A stretch of DNA of 64,000 nt from CAYRGQ01 sp964423925 (GTDB lineage Bacteria; Bacteroidota; Bacteroidia; Sphingobacteriales; Sphingobacteriaceae): positions 1-64,000 of the forward strand of contig CAYRGQ010000005.1 in assembly GCA_964423925.1 (NCBI GenBank). Direction: 5' to 3'. Of this stretch, positions 42,020 through 50,979 are shown one piece after another. The first letter of the stretch is position 1, and the number at the start of each line of letters is the position of its first letter. The notes below the pieces were generated by a model that did no database searches, was not told the origin of the DNA, and saw nothing but the letters and a program-made list of their open reading frames with translations. The translations under genes and the position numbers were made by a program.

Positions 42020-43024
42020 TCAATTTTCTTTTTTCTCAACCGTCTTTTCCTCGTCTTTGGGTGACGCGACCCTAAATGTGTTCATGCGGCGGGGCCTTAC
42101 GATTTTAATGCTTTGTTTGGAAAGCGCGATAGCAGCATTGAGCTCAAATCCCACCAACAGGATCAGTGAGTTGAGGTACAGCCAGATCATGATGACAATG
42201 AGGGTACCAATGGATCCGTATAGCCGGTTAAACGCGCCGAATTGATTGATGTAGTAAGCAAAGCCGGAGAAGACGATAACGGCCAATAACGTGGCCAGTG
42301 TGGCGCCAGGGCTGAAGAATTTCCATTTTCGGGCAGACGCTGGCCCAAATTTGTATAACATGCTGACCGTCAGGAAATAGATTCCAAATAAGATAAGCCA
42401 CCGCGATGCCGTGATGACAAACCCCCAGAAGGCCGCATTGAACTGGATGTTTTCGCGCAGATAACTGATGACATACCCGGCAGCCGTGAATATGGTCATC
42501 CCGACGGTAAGAGCCAGTACAATCATAAGCGACAGGCCGATAGCAATGATCCGGCGCCGACCCCATGAACGGCTTTCGATGACGAGCGACGACTTGTTAA
42601 AGGCTCGCATCAGCGACGCGACCCCATTGGATGAGAAGAACGTGGCCATGATGAATACCACGGACAGCAGGCCGCTGTTTTGGTTTTTGATGATGTCCGT
42701 CAGCGTAGATTCCGCCACCAAAAAGGCGCTTTCGGGCATCACCAGCTCGGCGAAATCGAGCAATTGTTCCTGAAAATTGTCAATGGGTATGTACGGGATG
42801 AGCGTAAAAAGGAAGATGATGCCTGGAAATATGGCCAACATGAAGTTGTACGCTAGCGACGACGCCTTGTTAACGAGCGACTCGCGGGCCACTTCCTGAA
42901 AGAAGAAAACCGCTACGGTATATAGCGGGAGGGACCCAAAACCCGGCAATACGACGACCTTTGTCCACTCCACGAACGTGAAGTAGGGTCGAATCCGCAA
43001 TAGCCTGTTATGTGCCCAAAGCAT
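42020..43024 (-). CDS. YihY/BrkB-family membrane protein
   Basis: 334 residues with about six transmembrane helices. The family block KASSLAYNFMLAIFPGIIFLFTLIPYIPI and the later ARKWKFFSPGATLATLLAVIVFSGFAYYINQFGAFNRLYGSIGTLIVIMIWLYL region are typical. A charged C-terminal tail (about 300-334) is cytoplasmic. Once misannotated as RNase BN; the role in the envelope is unproven. It is the last gene of a four-gene minus-strand group, 2 bases after the thioesterase gene. Confidence 0.92.
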   Translation of the reverse strand: MLWAHNRLLRIRPYFTFVEWTKVVVLPGFGSLPLYTVAVFFFQEVARESLVNKASSLAYNFMLAIFPGIIFLFTLIPYIPIDNFQEQLLDFAELVMPESAFLVAESTLTDIIKNQNSGLLSVVFIMATFFSSNGVASLMRAFNKSSLVIESRSWGRRRIIAIGLSLMIVLALTVGMTIFTAAGYVISYLRENIQFNAAFWGFVITASRWLILFGIYFLTVSMLYKFGPASARKWKFFSPGATLATLLAVIVFSGFAYYINQFGAFNRLYGSIGTLIVIMIWLYLNSLILLVGFELNAAIALSKQSIKIVRPRRMNTFRVASPKDEEKTVEKKEN

Positions 43025-43026
43025 AT

Positions 43027-43434
43027 CTAGTTAAAAAAGGGTGCCAGCCGGTCGAGAAACTCGTCGGGCGCACGGCAAGGCCTGTTTTTGGCCATGTCCA
43101 CAAATACCAAGTTTGTTGCGCCCGTGTTGAGTAGGTCACCCGAAGCGCTGAAAATTTCGTATGTAAAACGAATCCGGACACCCGGCTTTTCCGGCATACA
43201 TACACGCACCGTTATCAGGTCGTCGTACTTGGCCGGTTTAATGTATTGCGACTGGAGATCCAAGACGGGCATCATAATGCCATTGTCCTCCAGTGACTTG
43301 TATGAGCTTCCCAAGCTGCGCAGCATTTCCACGCGGGCTACTTCATAATAGGTTGCGTAGTTGCCATAATACACATAGCCCATCTGGTCCGTCTCGGCAT
43401 AGCGTACGCGTATCTTCGTTTCAAAGGTAAACAT
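43027..43434 (-). CDS. Hotdog-fold acyl-CoA thioesterase (YbgC type)
   Basis: 135 residues, a single hotdog domain. The 4HBT signature RYAETDQMGYVYYGNYATYYEVARVEMLRSLG has the catalytic Asp in TDQMG. It probably hydrolyses acyl-CoA or acyl-ACP thioesters in the cytoplasm. Two bases separate its stop from MltG on one side and from BrkB on the other, so translation is coupled. Confidence 0.92.
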   Translation of the reverse strand: MFTFETKIRVRYAETDQMGYVYYGNYATYYEVARVEMLRSLGSSYKSLEDNGIMMPVLDLQSQYIKPAKYDDLITVRVCMPEKPGVRIRFTYEIFSASGDLLNTGATNLVFVDMAKNRPCRAPDEFLDRLAPFFN

Positions 43435-43436
43435 TA

Positions 43437-44483
43437 TTATCGCTTGATGTTTCGCTCATTGAGTGCCTGTTGGAATTTGCGCGCGTTGACGTTGTGTTCA
43501 GCCAGGGTCACCGCGAAATTATGATAACCCGAAAAATCATCCTTAGCGCACATATAAAGATAATCGTGGGATTCGTAGTCCAGCACGGCATCGATCGAGG
43601 CAATGCTTGGCATCATAATGGGGCCCGGTGGCAGTCCGCGATAAATATAAGTGTTGTACGGTGAGTCAAATCGCAGATGCTTGTACAGCACGCGGCGAAT
43701 GCTGAAATCATTGTTGGCAAAGATCACCGTTGGGTCGGCCTGCAGGAGTATACCTCGGCGTAGCCGGTTAATATAAAGCCCGGCAATGCGGGGCATCTCG
43801 TCTACATGCAGCGCTTCTCCTTTGACGATGGACGCCAGAATGCTCACTTCCTGCGGGGTCATGTCAAGCTGGGCGGCTTTCGTGCGACGGCTTTCCGTCC
43901 AGAATTTTTCATATTCCTTATGCATCCGCTCCACGAAATCTTCGGCGGTCGTATTCCAATAGAATTCGTACGTATTGGGGATGAACAGGCTGAAGAAATT
44001 CTCGGTCGTAAAACCAAACGAAGCGGCGTAGTCAGGATCATTCAGCAAATTGATGAACGCTAGGGAGTCCGGCTCCAGCTGTTCCTCAAGCAAGGCCGCG
44101 AAGTTTTCCTTCAGGCGGATGTTGTCAAAACGTATGCGTACGGGCTCCTGGAAACCGCCGCCGAGCATGTTAATCAGGGCGCGGTTGTTCGTCCTGGACG
44201 AAAATCGGTACTTTCCGGCCTTAACCCGCCGCGGATAGTCCATTTGCTCCGCCGCCCAGCGAAACGTAGCGGTATCCGTCACCAACCCGTCGGCACTGAT
44301 CGATGCCATCACTTCCTCAAACGAAGAACCGGTGCGTATGTAAAGATATTGGTCTTCGTTGCCCGTGTTCGGCTTGAAAAAACCGGTGTAGTAGCGATAG
44401 GCGACTAGACCGCCGATAATTAATGCGGCGCCTAGGACTGCGGCACCAATTTTGATCCAGGTAGATTTACGTGTCTTCATCAT
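43437..44483 (-). CDS. mltG: Endolytic murein transglycosylase MltG
   Basis: 348 residues. One N-terminal transmembrane helix (about 10-30) is followed by a LysM-like domain and the YceG catalytic domain. The catalytic Glu is Glu223 in ASIVKGEAL, equivalent to the second Glu of the usual EKET motif; the first Glu of that motif is replaced by Lys221. RIAGLYINRLRRGILLQADPTV and the later PYNTYIYRGLPPGPI are strong family blocks. It cuts nascent peptidoglycan strands at the inner membrane and so sets glycan length. The upstream gene encodes a PASTA protein. Confidence 0.93.
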   Translation of the reverse strand: MMKTRKSTWIKIGAAVLGAALIIGGLVAYRYYTGFFKPNTGNEDQYLYIRTGSSFEEVMASISADGLVTDTATFRWAAEQMDYPRRVKAGKYRFSSRTNNRALINMLGGGFQEPVRIRFDNIRLKENFAALLEEQLEPDSLAFINLLNDPDYAASFGFTTENFFSLFIPNTYEFYWNTTAEDFVERMHKEYEKFWTESRRTKAAQLDMTPQEVSILASIVKGEALHVDEMPRIAGLYINRLRRGILLQADPTVIFANNDFSIRRVLYKHLRFDSPYNTYIYRGLPPGPIMMPSIASIDAVLDYESHDYLYMCAKDDFSGYHNFAVTLAEHNVNARKFQQALNERNIKR

Positions 44484-44529
44484 AGCAAGGTTAGCTCAGT
44501 CCGGAAAGCCTCAGACGGCTCGCCGAGCC

Positions 44530-45288
44530 TTATTCGTTGGACAGGGTGATATTGACGGGAGATCCGATGCTGATAAACGGATCGGTGGGCAAAGGCGATT
44601 GTGAAATCACCACGGCCTGGGCCGTATCCACGACTGTACCCGAATACGATACCGAACCTAGGGTGAGCGAAAGTCCACTAAGTGAAAATCTTACTTCACT
44701 GATAGTCAGTCCGTTAAGGTCAGGAACTTCAACTTGATTGGCACCTCTTCCATCACCGAGTACGAGGTCGATTGTCGAACCTTTGGGAATTGGCCGGCCC
44801 GGAGACAAAGTCTGCCCTCCGAAGGTAGCGTCTAGGACTACATCGCGCGCTATGTCTGCCGTATAGGTCGTATCACCCAGCCGCAAACCATAGCTGCTGA
44901 GCATGGCCCGCGCCTCAATAAAAGTTTTCTCGATCAAGTCGGGGAAGGATACCTCGGGCGCCATCTGCGTAATCATCGTCAAGTATAGCGTTCGGTTTTC
45001 CTTGACCTGCGTACCAGGAGCAGGGTCTTGCTCCAACACCAAGCCGGGCGTTTTGTCCATTTGGTAGATTGAATCCAAGTCATACTGGAAACCGAGCGCT
45101 TCCAAGGTGCGGATAGCCTCGCTGATATGCATGTTTCGGAGTTCGGGCACGGGTAAGGTCTTCCCATGGCGCGTGTAGTGCTGCAGCGCGAAGAAAATCG
45201 CCACCACAAACACGGTGATGCCGATAATCGCCCCGATTAAGTTTTTCCTAAACGTATCCGTTCGTAGGTATTGGAAAAATTTCCTCAT
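44530..45288 (-). CDS. Membrane-anchored protein with three PASTA domains
   Basis: 252 residues. One transmembrane helix (about 17-35) leads to three PASTA repeats: about 43-108 (LPVPELRNMHISEAIRTLEALGF), 115-180 and 187-250 (VEVPDLNGLTISEVRFSLSGLSL). There is no kinase domain, so this is an anchored PASTA module that may bind peptidoglycan or muropeptides. It leads an operon with MltG, a thioesterase and BrkB. In related genomes a pseudouridine synthase and Ddl flank it; here Ddl is divergent. Confidence 0.9.
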   Translation of the reverse strand: MRKFFQYLRTDTFRKNLIGAIIGITVFVVAIFFALQHYTRHGKTLPVPELRNMHISEAIRTLEALGFQYDLDSIYQMDKTPGLVLEQDPAPGTQVKENRTLYLTMITQMAPEVSFPDLIEKTFIEARAMLSSYGLRLGDTTYTADIARDVVLDATFGGQTLSPGRPIPKGSTIDLVLGDGRGANQVEVPDLNGLTISEVRFSLSGLSLTLGSVSYSGTVVDTAQAVVISQSPLPTDPFISIGSPVNITLSNE

Positions 45289-45430
45289 TTTCGAAATATA
45301 TCAATTGATCGCTAGTTGCCTACCCTGAGCAATTTTGAAGCCACGATAGTCGGCATCGCGATGCGGTTTGCGTCTTTCTCGTTGACACGAGGACGTGTAA
45401 CCGTCCGAGGTGAAAATCCGCGGATTTAGA

Positions 45431-45461
45431 CAAAAATATCGCTTTTTTATGTGTGACCCAA
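45431..45461 (-). promoter_or_regulatory. Promoter of the PASTA-mltG operon
   Basis: On the minus strand TTG (45461-45459), a 20-base spacer and TATTTTTG (45438-45431) fit the Bacteroidota consensus. It implies a leader of about 135 bases. The rest of the 45289-45644 gap (356 bases) has no gene. Confidence 0.7.
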
Positions 45462-45644
45462 TTAAATTTTTCGAAGTTTCAACGGGTACGCCTTGTTTTG
45501 GCTTGTATATGAGAATGTTGAGGTGGACTAGTGCCACTGAAGACGGTGTGGGCGTATTCGGTACGCCCGTCGCTTTCTTTGCTGCCGTACGATGAAATTT
45601 GCGGTGGGATGAGTAAGTTTGTCGTGGATTAAAAACAGTTGAAT

Positions 45645-46649
45645 ATGGCCATAAATGTCGCCCTGGTAACGGGCGGATATACCGAAGAAGCAGTAGTGTC
45701 GTTGCGTAGCGCTGATTTTGTCGAACGGGAGTTGCGCAAAAAGTACAGTGCACTGTATCGCATTGTGATCACGCCCGACCGTTGGTTTTGTGTAGATGCT
45801 GCAGGGACGGAACACCCGGTAGATCGTGCCAACTTTACAGTTTCGCTCCGTGGGTCTACGGTCCGATTTGACGTCGCGTTCATTATTTTGCACGGATCGC
45901 CAGGCGAGGATGGTTTGCTGCAGGGTTATTTGGATATGCTTGCCATACCATATACCTCATGCGGCGTGTTGACCTCGGCGCTGACGATGAACAAAGCGTA
46001 TACGAAGGCGGTGCTGCGCGGCATCGACGGCCTGCATTTAGCCGCCTCGGTACAGCTGTTTGTGTTTCAACGCCGTGAGGCCGCCGACCTCGTATCGTCG
46101 CAACTGCGTTTGCCGTATTTCGTGAAGCCTAACGCCGGAGGAAGCAGCATCGGGATGAGTAAGGTCTCCAGTTTGGCCGAACTGCCCGCCGCCATCGAGC
46201 GTGCCTTCGATACCGAAAATACCGGCAACCAAGTGATTGTCGAAGAGTTTGTGGCGGGGCGCGAATTCTCCGTGGGTGTGTACAGAAGGCGAGACGGTAT
46301 TTTCGTGTTTCCGATCACGGAGGTGGTGACGTCGCGTGAGTTCTTCGATTATGAAGCCAAATATGTGCCCGGTTTGACCGAAGAAATTACGCCGGCGTCG
46401 CTGACCGACGACCAGCGCAGCCGAATAGAGGGAATTGTGCGGGAAATCTACACGCGGCTCGACTGCAAGGGTATGGTTCGCATAGATTTTTTCCTCGAGC
46501 GGAATACTGACCATTTTTATTTTATCGAGATCAATACCATTCCCGGACAAACGGAACAGAGTTTCCTGCCACAGCAGATGCGGGCAGCGGGCATGCAGGA
46601 AAGTGATTTCTACGCGGAGTTGGTAGAGCTGGCGCTACAAGACAGCTGA
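45645..46649 (+). CDS. ddl: D-alanine--D-alanine ligase
   Basis: 334 residues from the ATG at 45645 (MAINVALVTGGYTEE); a TTG two codons upstream is less likely. ATP-grasp blocks are GSPGEDGLLQGYLDMLAIPYT, PYFVKPNAGGSSIGMSKV, VIVEEFVAGREFSVGVY and MVRIDFFLE with IEINTIPGQTEQSFLPQQ. It joins two D-Ala for peptidoglycan stems, acting in the cytoplasm. It is divergent from the PASTA-mltG group. Confidence 0.95.
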   Translation: MAINVALVTGGYTEEAVVSLRSADFVERELRKKYSALYRIVITPDRWFCVDAAGTEHPVDRANFTVSLRGSTVRFDVAFIILHGSPGEDGLLQGYLDMLAIPYTSCGVLTSALTMNKAYTKAVLRGIDGLHLAASVQLFVFQRREAADLVSSQLRLPYFVKPNAGGSSIGMSKVSSLAELPAAIERAFDTENTGNQVIVEEFVAGREFSVGVYRRRDGIFVFPITEVVTSREFFDYEAKYVPGLTEEITPASLTDDQRSRIEGIVREIYTRLDCKGMVRIDFFLERNTDHFYFIEINTIPGQTEQSFLPQQMRAAGMQESDFYAELVELALQDS

Positions 46650-46684
46650 CGACGCGTAGGCCAGAGACCTAAACCCGAGAAAAA

Positions 46685-46717
46685 GAAACGCCCGATGGTC
46701 AATCCATCGGGCGTTTC
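46685..46717. terminator. Bidirectional terminator between ddl and the OmpA gene
   Basis: A perfect 14-bp stem (GAAACGCCCGATGG with CCATCGGGCGTTTC) encloses a five-base loop between convergent genes. The A tract before it serves as the T tract for the minus strand. Confidence 0.93.
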
Positions 46718-46738
46718 TGTTCCTGTGCCCTGCGGCAG

Positions 46739-47278
46739 TTAAGGTTGGTGCCTAATTTCGACGCGGCGGTTGCGTGCACGGCCCGCCTCGCTGTCGTTGG
46801 AAGCGGTGGGGCGCGTAGCGCCAAAGCCTTTGGTTTGCAAGTTGGCTGCCCGCACGCCAGAGTTTACCAAATAAACCTTAACCGCGTTAGCACGGTCTAC
46901 AGACAGGGTCATGTTGTATTCGGGTGTACCTTCGATAGAGGCATGGCCATCGATGATGAATTTAGCATTTTCGTCCTTCAGCATCTCGCGGGCGATCCGG
47001 TCCAACACGCGGTACGATTCGGTCTTCAGTACGTGGGAATCGTATTCAAATTGAATGTCCGCAAAATCGTAGTTGGGTTTTTCGGCTACCACGGGTGCGA
47101 CAACGGGTTCCTGCTTGACGGGTTCCGGTTCCCGTTTCTCCACGACCGCGGGAGTCGAATCCTCGCGCTCTACCTCGGCGGCTGGGTGGACGGTCATTCG
47201 CTTAGGGGCGCAAGAGAAGGAAAATGCAACGAAAAGGCAAGCGGCTACTGCCAAAAATTTACAGTTGTTCATGTTCAT
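46739..47278 (-). CDS. OmpA-family peptidoglycan-binding lipoprotein
   Basis: 179 residues. Lipobox Cys23 (AFSFSC) is followed by a Pro/Glu/Val-rich linker (about 30-70) and a C-terminal OmpA domain (about 72-177) with FIIDGHASIEGTPEYNMTLSVDRANAVKVYLV and the RNRRVEI end. It tethers the outer membrane to peptidoglycan, like Pal. A -7 box (TATATTTG, minus strand 47422-47415) lies about 140 bases upstream. Confidence 0.93.
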   Translation of the reverse strand: MNMNNCKFLAVAACLFVAFSFSCAPKRMTVHPAAEVEREDSTPAVVEKREPEPVKQEPVVAPVVAEKPNYDFADIQFEYDSHVLKTESYRVLDRIAREMLKDENAKFIIDGHASIEGTPEYNMTLSVDRANAVKVYLVNSGVRAANLQTKGFGATRPTASNDSEAGRARNRRVEIRHQP

Positions 47279-47414
47279 TATGTGATTTTTTTGTTCCTCA
47301 TGTTTTTGTTCGGTACGCGTTAGGTTTCAGTCGTCGCCGTTGCACTCCCGTTAAACCGCACCATGTTTGCCTGATTTTACGTAGGCAGTGCAGACCGGAG
47401 AGCAAATTTCTCCC

Positions 47415-47422
47415 CAAATATA
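47415..47422 (-). promoter_or_regulatory. -7 element of the OmpA lipoprotein gene
   Basis: TATATTTG on the minus strand. No TTG at the ideal upstream distance, so strength is uncertain. It implies a leader of roughly 130 bases. Confidence 0.5.
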
Positions 47423-47598
47423 TAACAAGTGTGTTGATATCGTGTCTTTTTATTCGAATAAGCGATTCGTTTGCGTTGCCCATTCGCTGTCCGTTCCCTG
47501 ACGAGGTTTGCAGGTTGAAAAAGCCACATAGCGAGCGTACTTCGTGATTGTTTTTTCCTTACTTTTACCACAACATTTATAAACTTAATTTCTAGGTT

Positions 47599-48462
47599 AT
47601 GCGTTGGAAAGGCGGCAGGCAAAGCGATAATTTCGAAGATCGCAGGGGGATGTCTAGGGGCGGGAAAGTGGCGTTAGGTGGTGTAGGTGGTATTATCGTG
47701 GTTATTCTGGGCTTATTGTTCGGTGGCGATCCCGCCGAGTTGATGAACCAACTTCAGCAAGGCGGTATGCAGGAGGCACCCGTTGGTGAGGCTGAAGTAA
47801 GTGAGGCCGAACAGGAATTGACGGCGTTTGCCCGGACGGTGCTGGCCAGTACCGAAGACGTTTGGGCAGAACTGTACCGGCAGGCTGGGGCAACGTATCG
47901 CCCAGCGGCCTTGGTAGTGTTTTGGGATGGCACCCAAACGGGCGGATGCGGTTTTGGCGCTTCGGCGTACGGACCTTTTTACTGCCCGGCGGACGAGAAA
48001 GTGTATATCGACCTATCGTTTAACGAGGAACTGAAAAACCGGTTCGGCGCTACGGGAGAATTTGCTATGGCGTATGTCATTGCCCACGAAATTGGCCATC
48101 ACGTGCAGCAGTTGCAGGGTGTGTTGCCCCAAGTGCAAGCCATGCGGGGTCAACTTAGCGAGCGTGATTTCAACAAGCTTATGGTTCGCCTAGAGCTACA
48201 GGCCGATTTTTATGCCGGGGTTTGGGCACACCATGCCAACCGCATGTCTGAGGTTCACCTCGAATACTCGGACATACGCGACGGGATGAATGCCGCTGCT
48301 GCCGTGGGCGACGATCGCATTCAGCAACAGGCCCAGGGTTACGTCGTTCCTGATGCATTCACCCACGGCACGTCCGAACAGCGCGCCTATTGGTTCAAAA
48401 AGGGTTATGACACGGGCGATTTACGCCAAGGCGACACCTTTAACGATCCCAGTCTGAAATAA
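47599..48462 (+). CDS. Neutral zinc metallopeptidase (YpfJ family)
   Basis: 287 residues. A short basic N-terminus and one transmembrane helix (about 22-42, VALGGVGGIIVVILGLLFGG) lead to an extracytoplasmic catalytic part. The zinc motif HEIGHH is in YVIAHEIGHHVQQLQGV (about 155), followed by LELQADFYAGVWAHHANRM, typical of the family. Substrates are not known. Convergent with the frameshifted hydrolase. Confidence 0.93.
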   Translation: MRWKGGRQSDNFEDRRGMSRGGKVALGGVGGIIVVILGLLFGGDPAELMNQLQQGGMQEAPVGEAEVSEAEQELTAFARTVLASTEDVWAELYRQAGATYRPAALVVFWDGTQTGGCGFGASAYGPFYCPADEKVYIDLSFNEELKNRFGATGEFAMAYVIAHEIGHHVQQLQGVLPQVQAMRGQLSERDFNKLMVRLELQADFYAGVWAHHANRMSEVHLEYSDIRDGMNAAAAVGDDRIQQQAQGYVVPDAFTHGTSEQRAYWFKKGYDTGDLRQGDTFNDPSLK

Positions 48463-48558
48463 GGCCTAATATGCCGTGCTAGGAGTTGTGACGGGGTCGT
48501 CCAGGTTGCGGACTCCGTGAAGGACGTCTCGGGGCTATTCGTCGGGATTGGCAAGGAG

Positions 48559-49451
48559 TTAGGAAGCTCCCAGATGCGCTTTGAAAAACTGGATGGTCCG
48601 TTGCCACGCCAGCTGAGCGGCTTCTCGGTCGTAGCGCGCCGTCGTGTCGTTATGAAATCCATGATTCGTTCCCGGATAGAAATGGGCCTCATGTATTTTT
48701 TGATGGGCTTTCAGTGCAGTTTCATAGGCCGGCCATCCCTCATTGACACGGGCGTCGTTTTCGGCAAAGTGCAAAAGTAGGGGAGCCTGTATGTGCGGAA
48801 CCTCTTCCACGGGTGCTTGGCCACCGTAGAAGGGGACGGCGGCAGCGAGGTTCGGCACACGTGCGGCCATCATATTGGCTATCCAGCCTCCAAAACAGAA
48901 ACCTACTACGCCCACCTTGCCCGTGCAGGCCTCATGCGACTCCAAGTAGTTCGCGGCAGCAATGAAATCTTCAAGCATCTCATGTCGATCACGCTGGCTT
49001 TGGAGTTCGCGACCCGTGTCATCACTGCCCGGATATCCGCCCAAGGGGCTTAGGGCGTCCGGCGATAGACTGACGAAGCCCGCCAACGCGGCGCGACGTC
49101 CGACGTCTTCGATGTGCGGGTTAAGTCCACGATTTTCGTGCACGACCACGATGCCGCCCAACTTTTGCTGACGGTCGGCGGGCATGCACAGCAAGGCCGT
49201 GATGGTGCCACCACCTTTGGGTGACGGGTACTGAATGAACTCCTCAATAATCCGCGGATCGCCGCTTTAATCTGGATGTTATCCTGGTAATTGGGCATGA
49301 GGAAGCTCATCAGTCCGGGGACAGTCAACGTACCCACTGCATAGACCGAGAGTTTCTCCATAAAATCCCGCCGGGTCAAGCGGTTGTGTGCGTAATCATC
49401 GTAGAGGTCAAATACCTCCTGTCGGATGTCCGATTTTTTGATGTTGTCCAT
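48559..49451 (-). pseudogene. Frameshifted YghX-type dienelactone hydrolase
   Basis: The N-terminal part (MDNIKKSDIRQEVFDLYDDYAHNRLTRRDFMEKLSVYAVGTLTVPGL) starts at 49451 and runs to QDNIQIKA, where the frame is lost at about 49260-49264. Adding one base there continues in the next frame as DPRIIEEFIQYPSPKGGGTITALLCMP and then the hydrolase. The catalytic triad is intact downstream: Cys in GFCFGGW, Asp in AENDARVNEGWPAYE, His in GTNHGFHND. One base change would restore about 297 residues, so this may be a recent mutation or a sequencing error. Confidence 0.82.
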
Positions 49452-49565
49452 GGCAATTGGTTTAACTTGGAAATATCGCGGGCGCGCAGGGACGGTGTCT
49501 ACGGTGGCGCTAGTGTGGTTATCCTGGAACATAACAAATCGGGATACCTTTTGTGTGGCTCGTAG

Positions 49566-49594
49566 AAAAAAAAACGGCCGCAAAAAAGCGGCCG
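49566..49594 (-). terminator. Terminator of ychF
   Basis: On the minus strand CGGCCGC and GCGGCCG form a 7-bp GC stem with a T6 loop, followed by nine T residues. It lies just past the ychF stop at 49647. Confidence 0.92.
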
Positions 49595-49646
49595 GTCTGA
49601 CTATATAATGTTCTAGTTGAGTTATAGCCGAATCGGCTATCGGAGG

Positions 49647-50747
49647 TTAGACATTAAACCGGAAGTGCATGATATCGCCGTCCTGCACGATATAGGTCTT
49701 GCCCTCTACAGCCAGTTTGCCGGCTTCCTTGACCGCGCTCTCCGATCCGTAGTGGATAAAATCTTCATATTTTATCACCTCGGCACGAATGAATCCCTTC
49801 TCAAAATCGGTATGGATAACGCCTGCGGCTTGCGGAGCCGAGAATCCGTTTTCGATGGTCCATGCCCGTACTTCCTGCACGCCTGCCGTGAAGTAGGTCG
49901 ATAAATCCAGCAACTTATAGGCAGCGCGAATCAGTTTGTTTACCCCCGATTCTGTTAAACCTAGGTCCTCTAGGAAAAGCTGCCGCTCTTCATAACTTTC
50001 GAGTTGGGCAATTTCCGATTCGATCTGTGCTGAGATAATCAATACTTCCGCGTTCTCGTCACCAACCGCTTCCTTTACGCGGTCGACGTATGCATTGCCC
50101 GTGTTAACGGAGGCTTCGTCGACGTTACAAACATACAGCACGGGTTTGACCGTCAACAACGTGAGGTCTGCGATGTACTCGAAATCCTCTTCGCTGATGG
50201 GGGCTGTCCGAGCAGATTTGCCGGACTCCAAATGCGTTTTGACGACGGATAAGATTTCGTACGTACGCTTGGCCTCTTTATCGCCGCCGGTTTTCGCTTG
50301 TTTTTCAACCCGCTGCAGGCGTTTTGTTACTGTGTCCAGATCCTTAAGCTGGAGCTCTGTGTCAATAATCTCCTTGTCGCGAATAGGATCAACCGATCCG
50401 TCTACGTGGATCACGTTCCCGTCGTCGAAGCAGCGCAATACGTGGATAATGGCATCCGTGGTGCGAATATTGCCCAAAAACTGGTTGCCTAGTCCTTCTC
50501 CTTTGCTGGCTCCTTTGACCAATCCGGCAATGTCCACGATTTCGATCGTATTGGGAACGATACGCTGGGGTTTGACCAACTCAGCCAGCTTGTTGAGCCG
50601 TTCGTCAGGTACGGTAATGACCCCCACATTGGGTTCGATCGTACAGAAAGGGAAATTTGCCGCCTGGGCTTTCGCGTTGGACAAACAATTGAATAAGGTG
50701 GATTTTCCCACGTTTGGAAGGCCAACGATGCCGCACTGTAATGCCAT
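49647..50747 (-). CDS. ychF: Redox-responsive ATPase YchF (Obg-like)
   Basis: 366 residues. The P-loop GLPNVGKSTLF starts at residue 8, with G2/G3 in DIAGLVKGASKGEGLGN. The NxxE specificity motif typical of ATP-preferring YchF replaces the GTPase NKxD (LYVCNVDEASVN). A coiled-coil insert lies about 135-165, and a C-terminal TGS domain (about 280-364) has FSAPQAAGVIHTDFEKGFIRAEVI. It binds ribosomes and responds to oxidative stress. A TATCTTTG box lies upstream at 50781-50788. Confidence 0.96.
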   Translation of the reverse strand: MALQCGIVGLPNVGKSTLFNCLSNAKAQAANFPFCTIEPNVGVITVPDERLNKLAELVKPQRIVPNTIEIVDIAGLVKGASKGEGLGNQFLGNIRTTDAIIHVLRCFDDGNVIHVDGSVDPIRDKEIIDTELQLKDLDTVTKRLQRVEKQAKTGGDKEAKRTYEILSVVKTHLESGKSARTAPISEEDFEYIADLTLLTVKPVLYVCNVDEASVNTGNAYVDRVKEAVGDENAEVLIISAQIESEIAQLESYEERQLFLEDLGLTESGVNKLIRAAYKLLDLSTYFTAGVQEVRAWTIENGFSAPQAAGVIHTDFEKGFIRAEVIKYEDFIHYGSESAVKEAGKLAVEGKTYIVQDGDIMHFRFNV

Positions 50748-50979
50748 AGCTTAAAAATGATGTTGCGCTGAAAAACGGTGCAAAGATACGACATTCGCGC
50801 TGACAAAAAAACGGGGGTCGAAGGATTGTGGCTGAGAGGCCAGGAACCGGAGAGGCGTCGCTTTGCCGAAAAGGGCGCCATCGCACGAATCGGCTGCGCG
50901 CACGTAGATCTGTTCCGCCTGCACATAAATTTTGCCCAAAAGATGTAACTTGTGGTCAGTTTGGTAGTCTTAATGGTAT

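Noticed and set aside
45301..45753. Minus-strand frame of 150 codons between PASTA and ddl genes
   Set aside because: It overlaps the ddl start, has random composition, and a promoter lies inside it.
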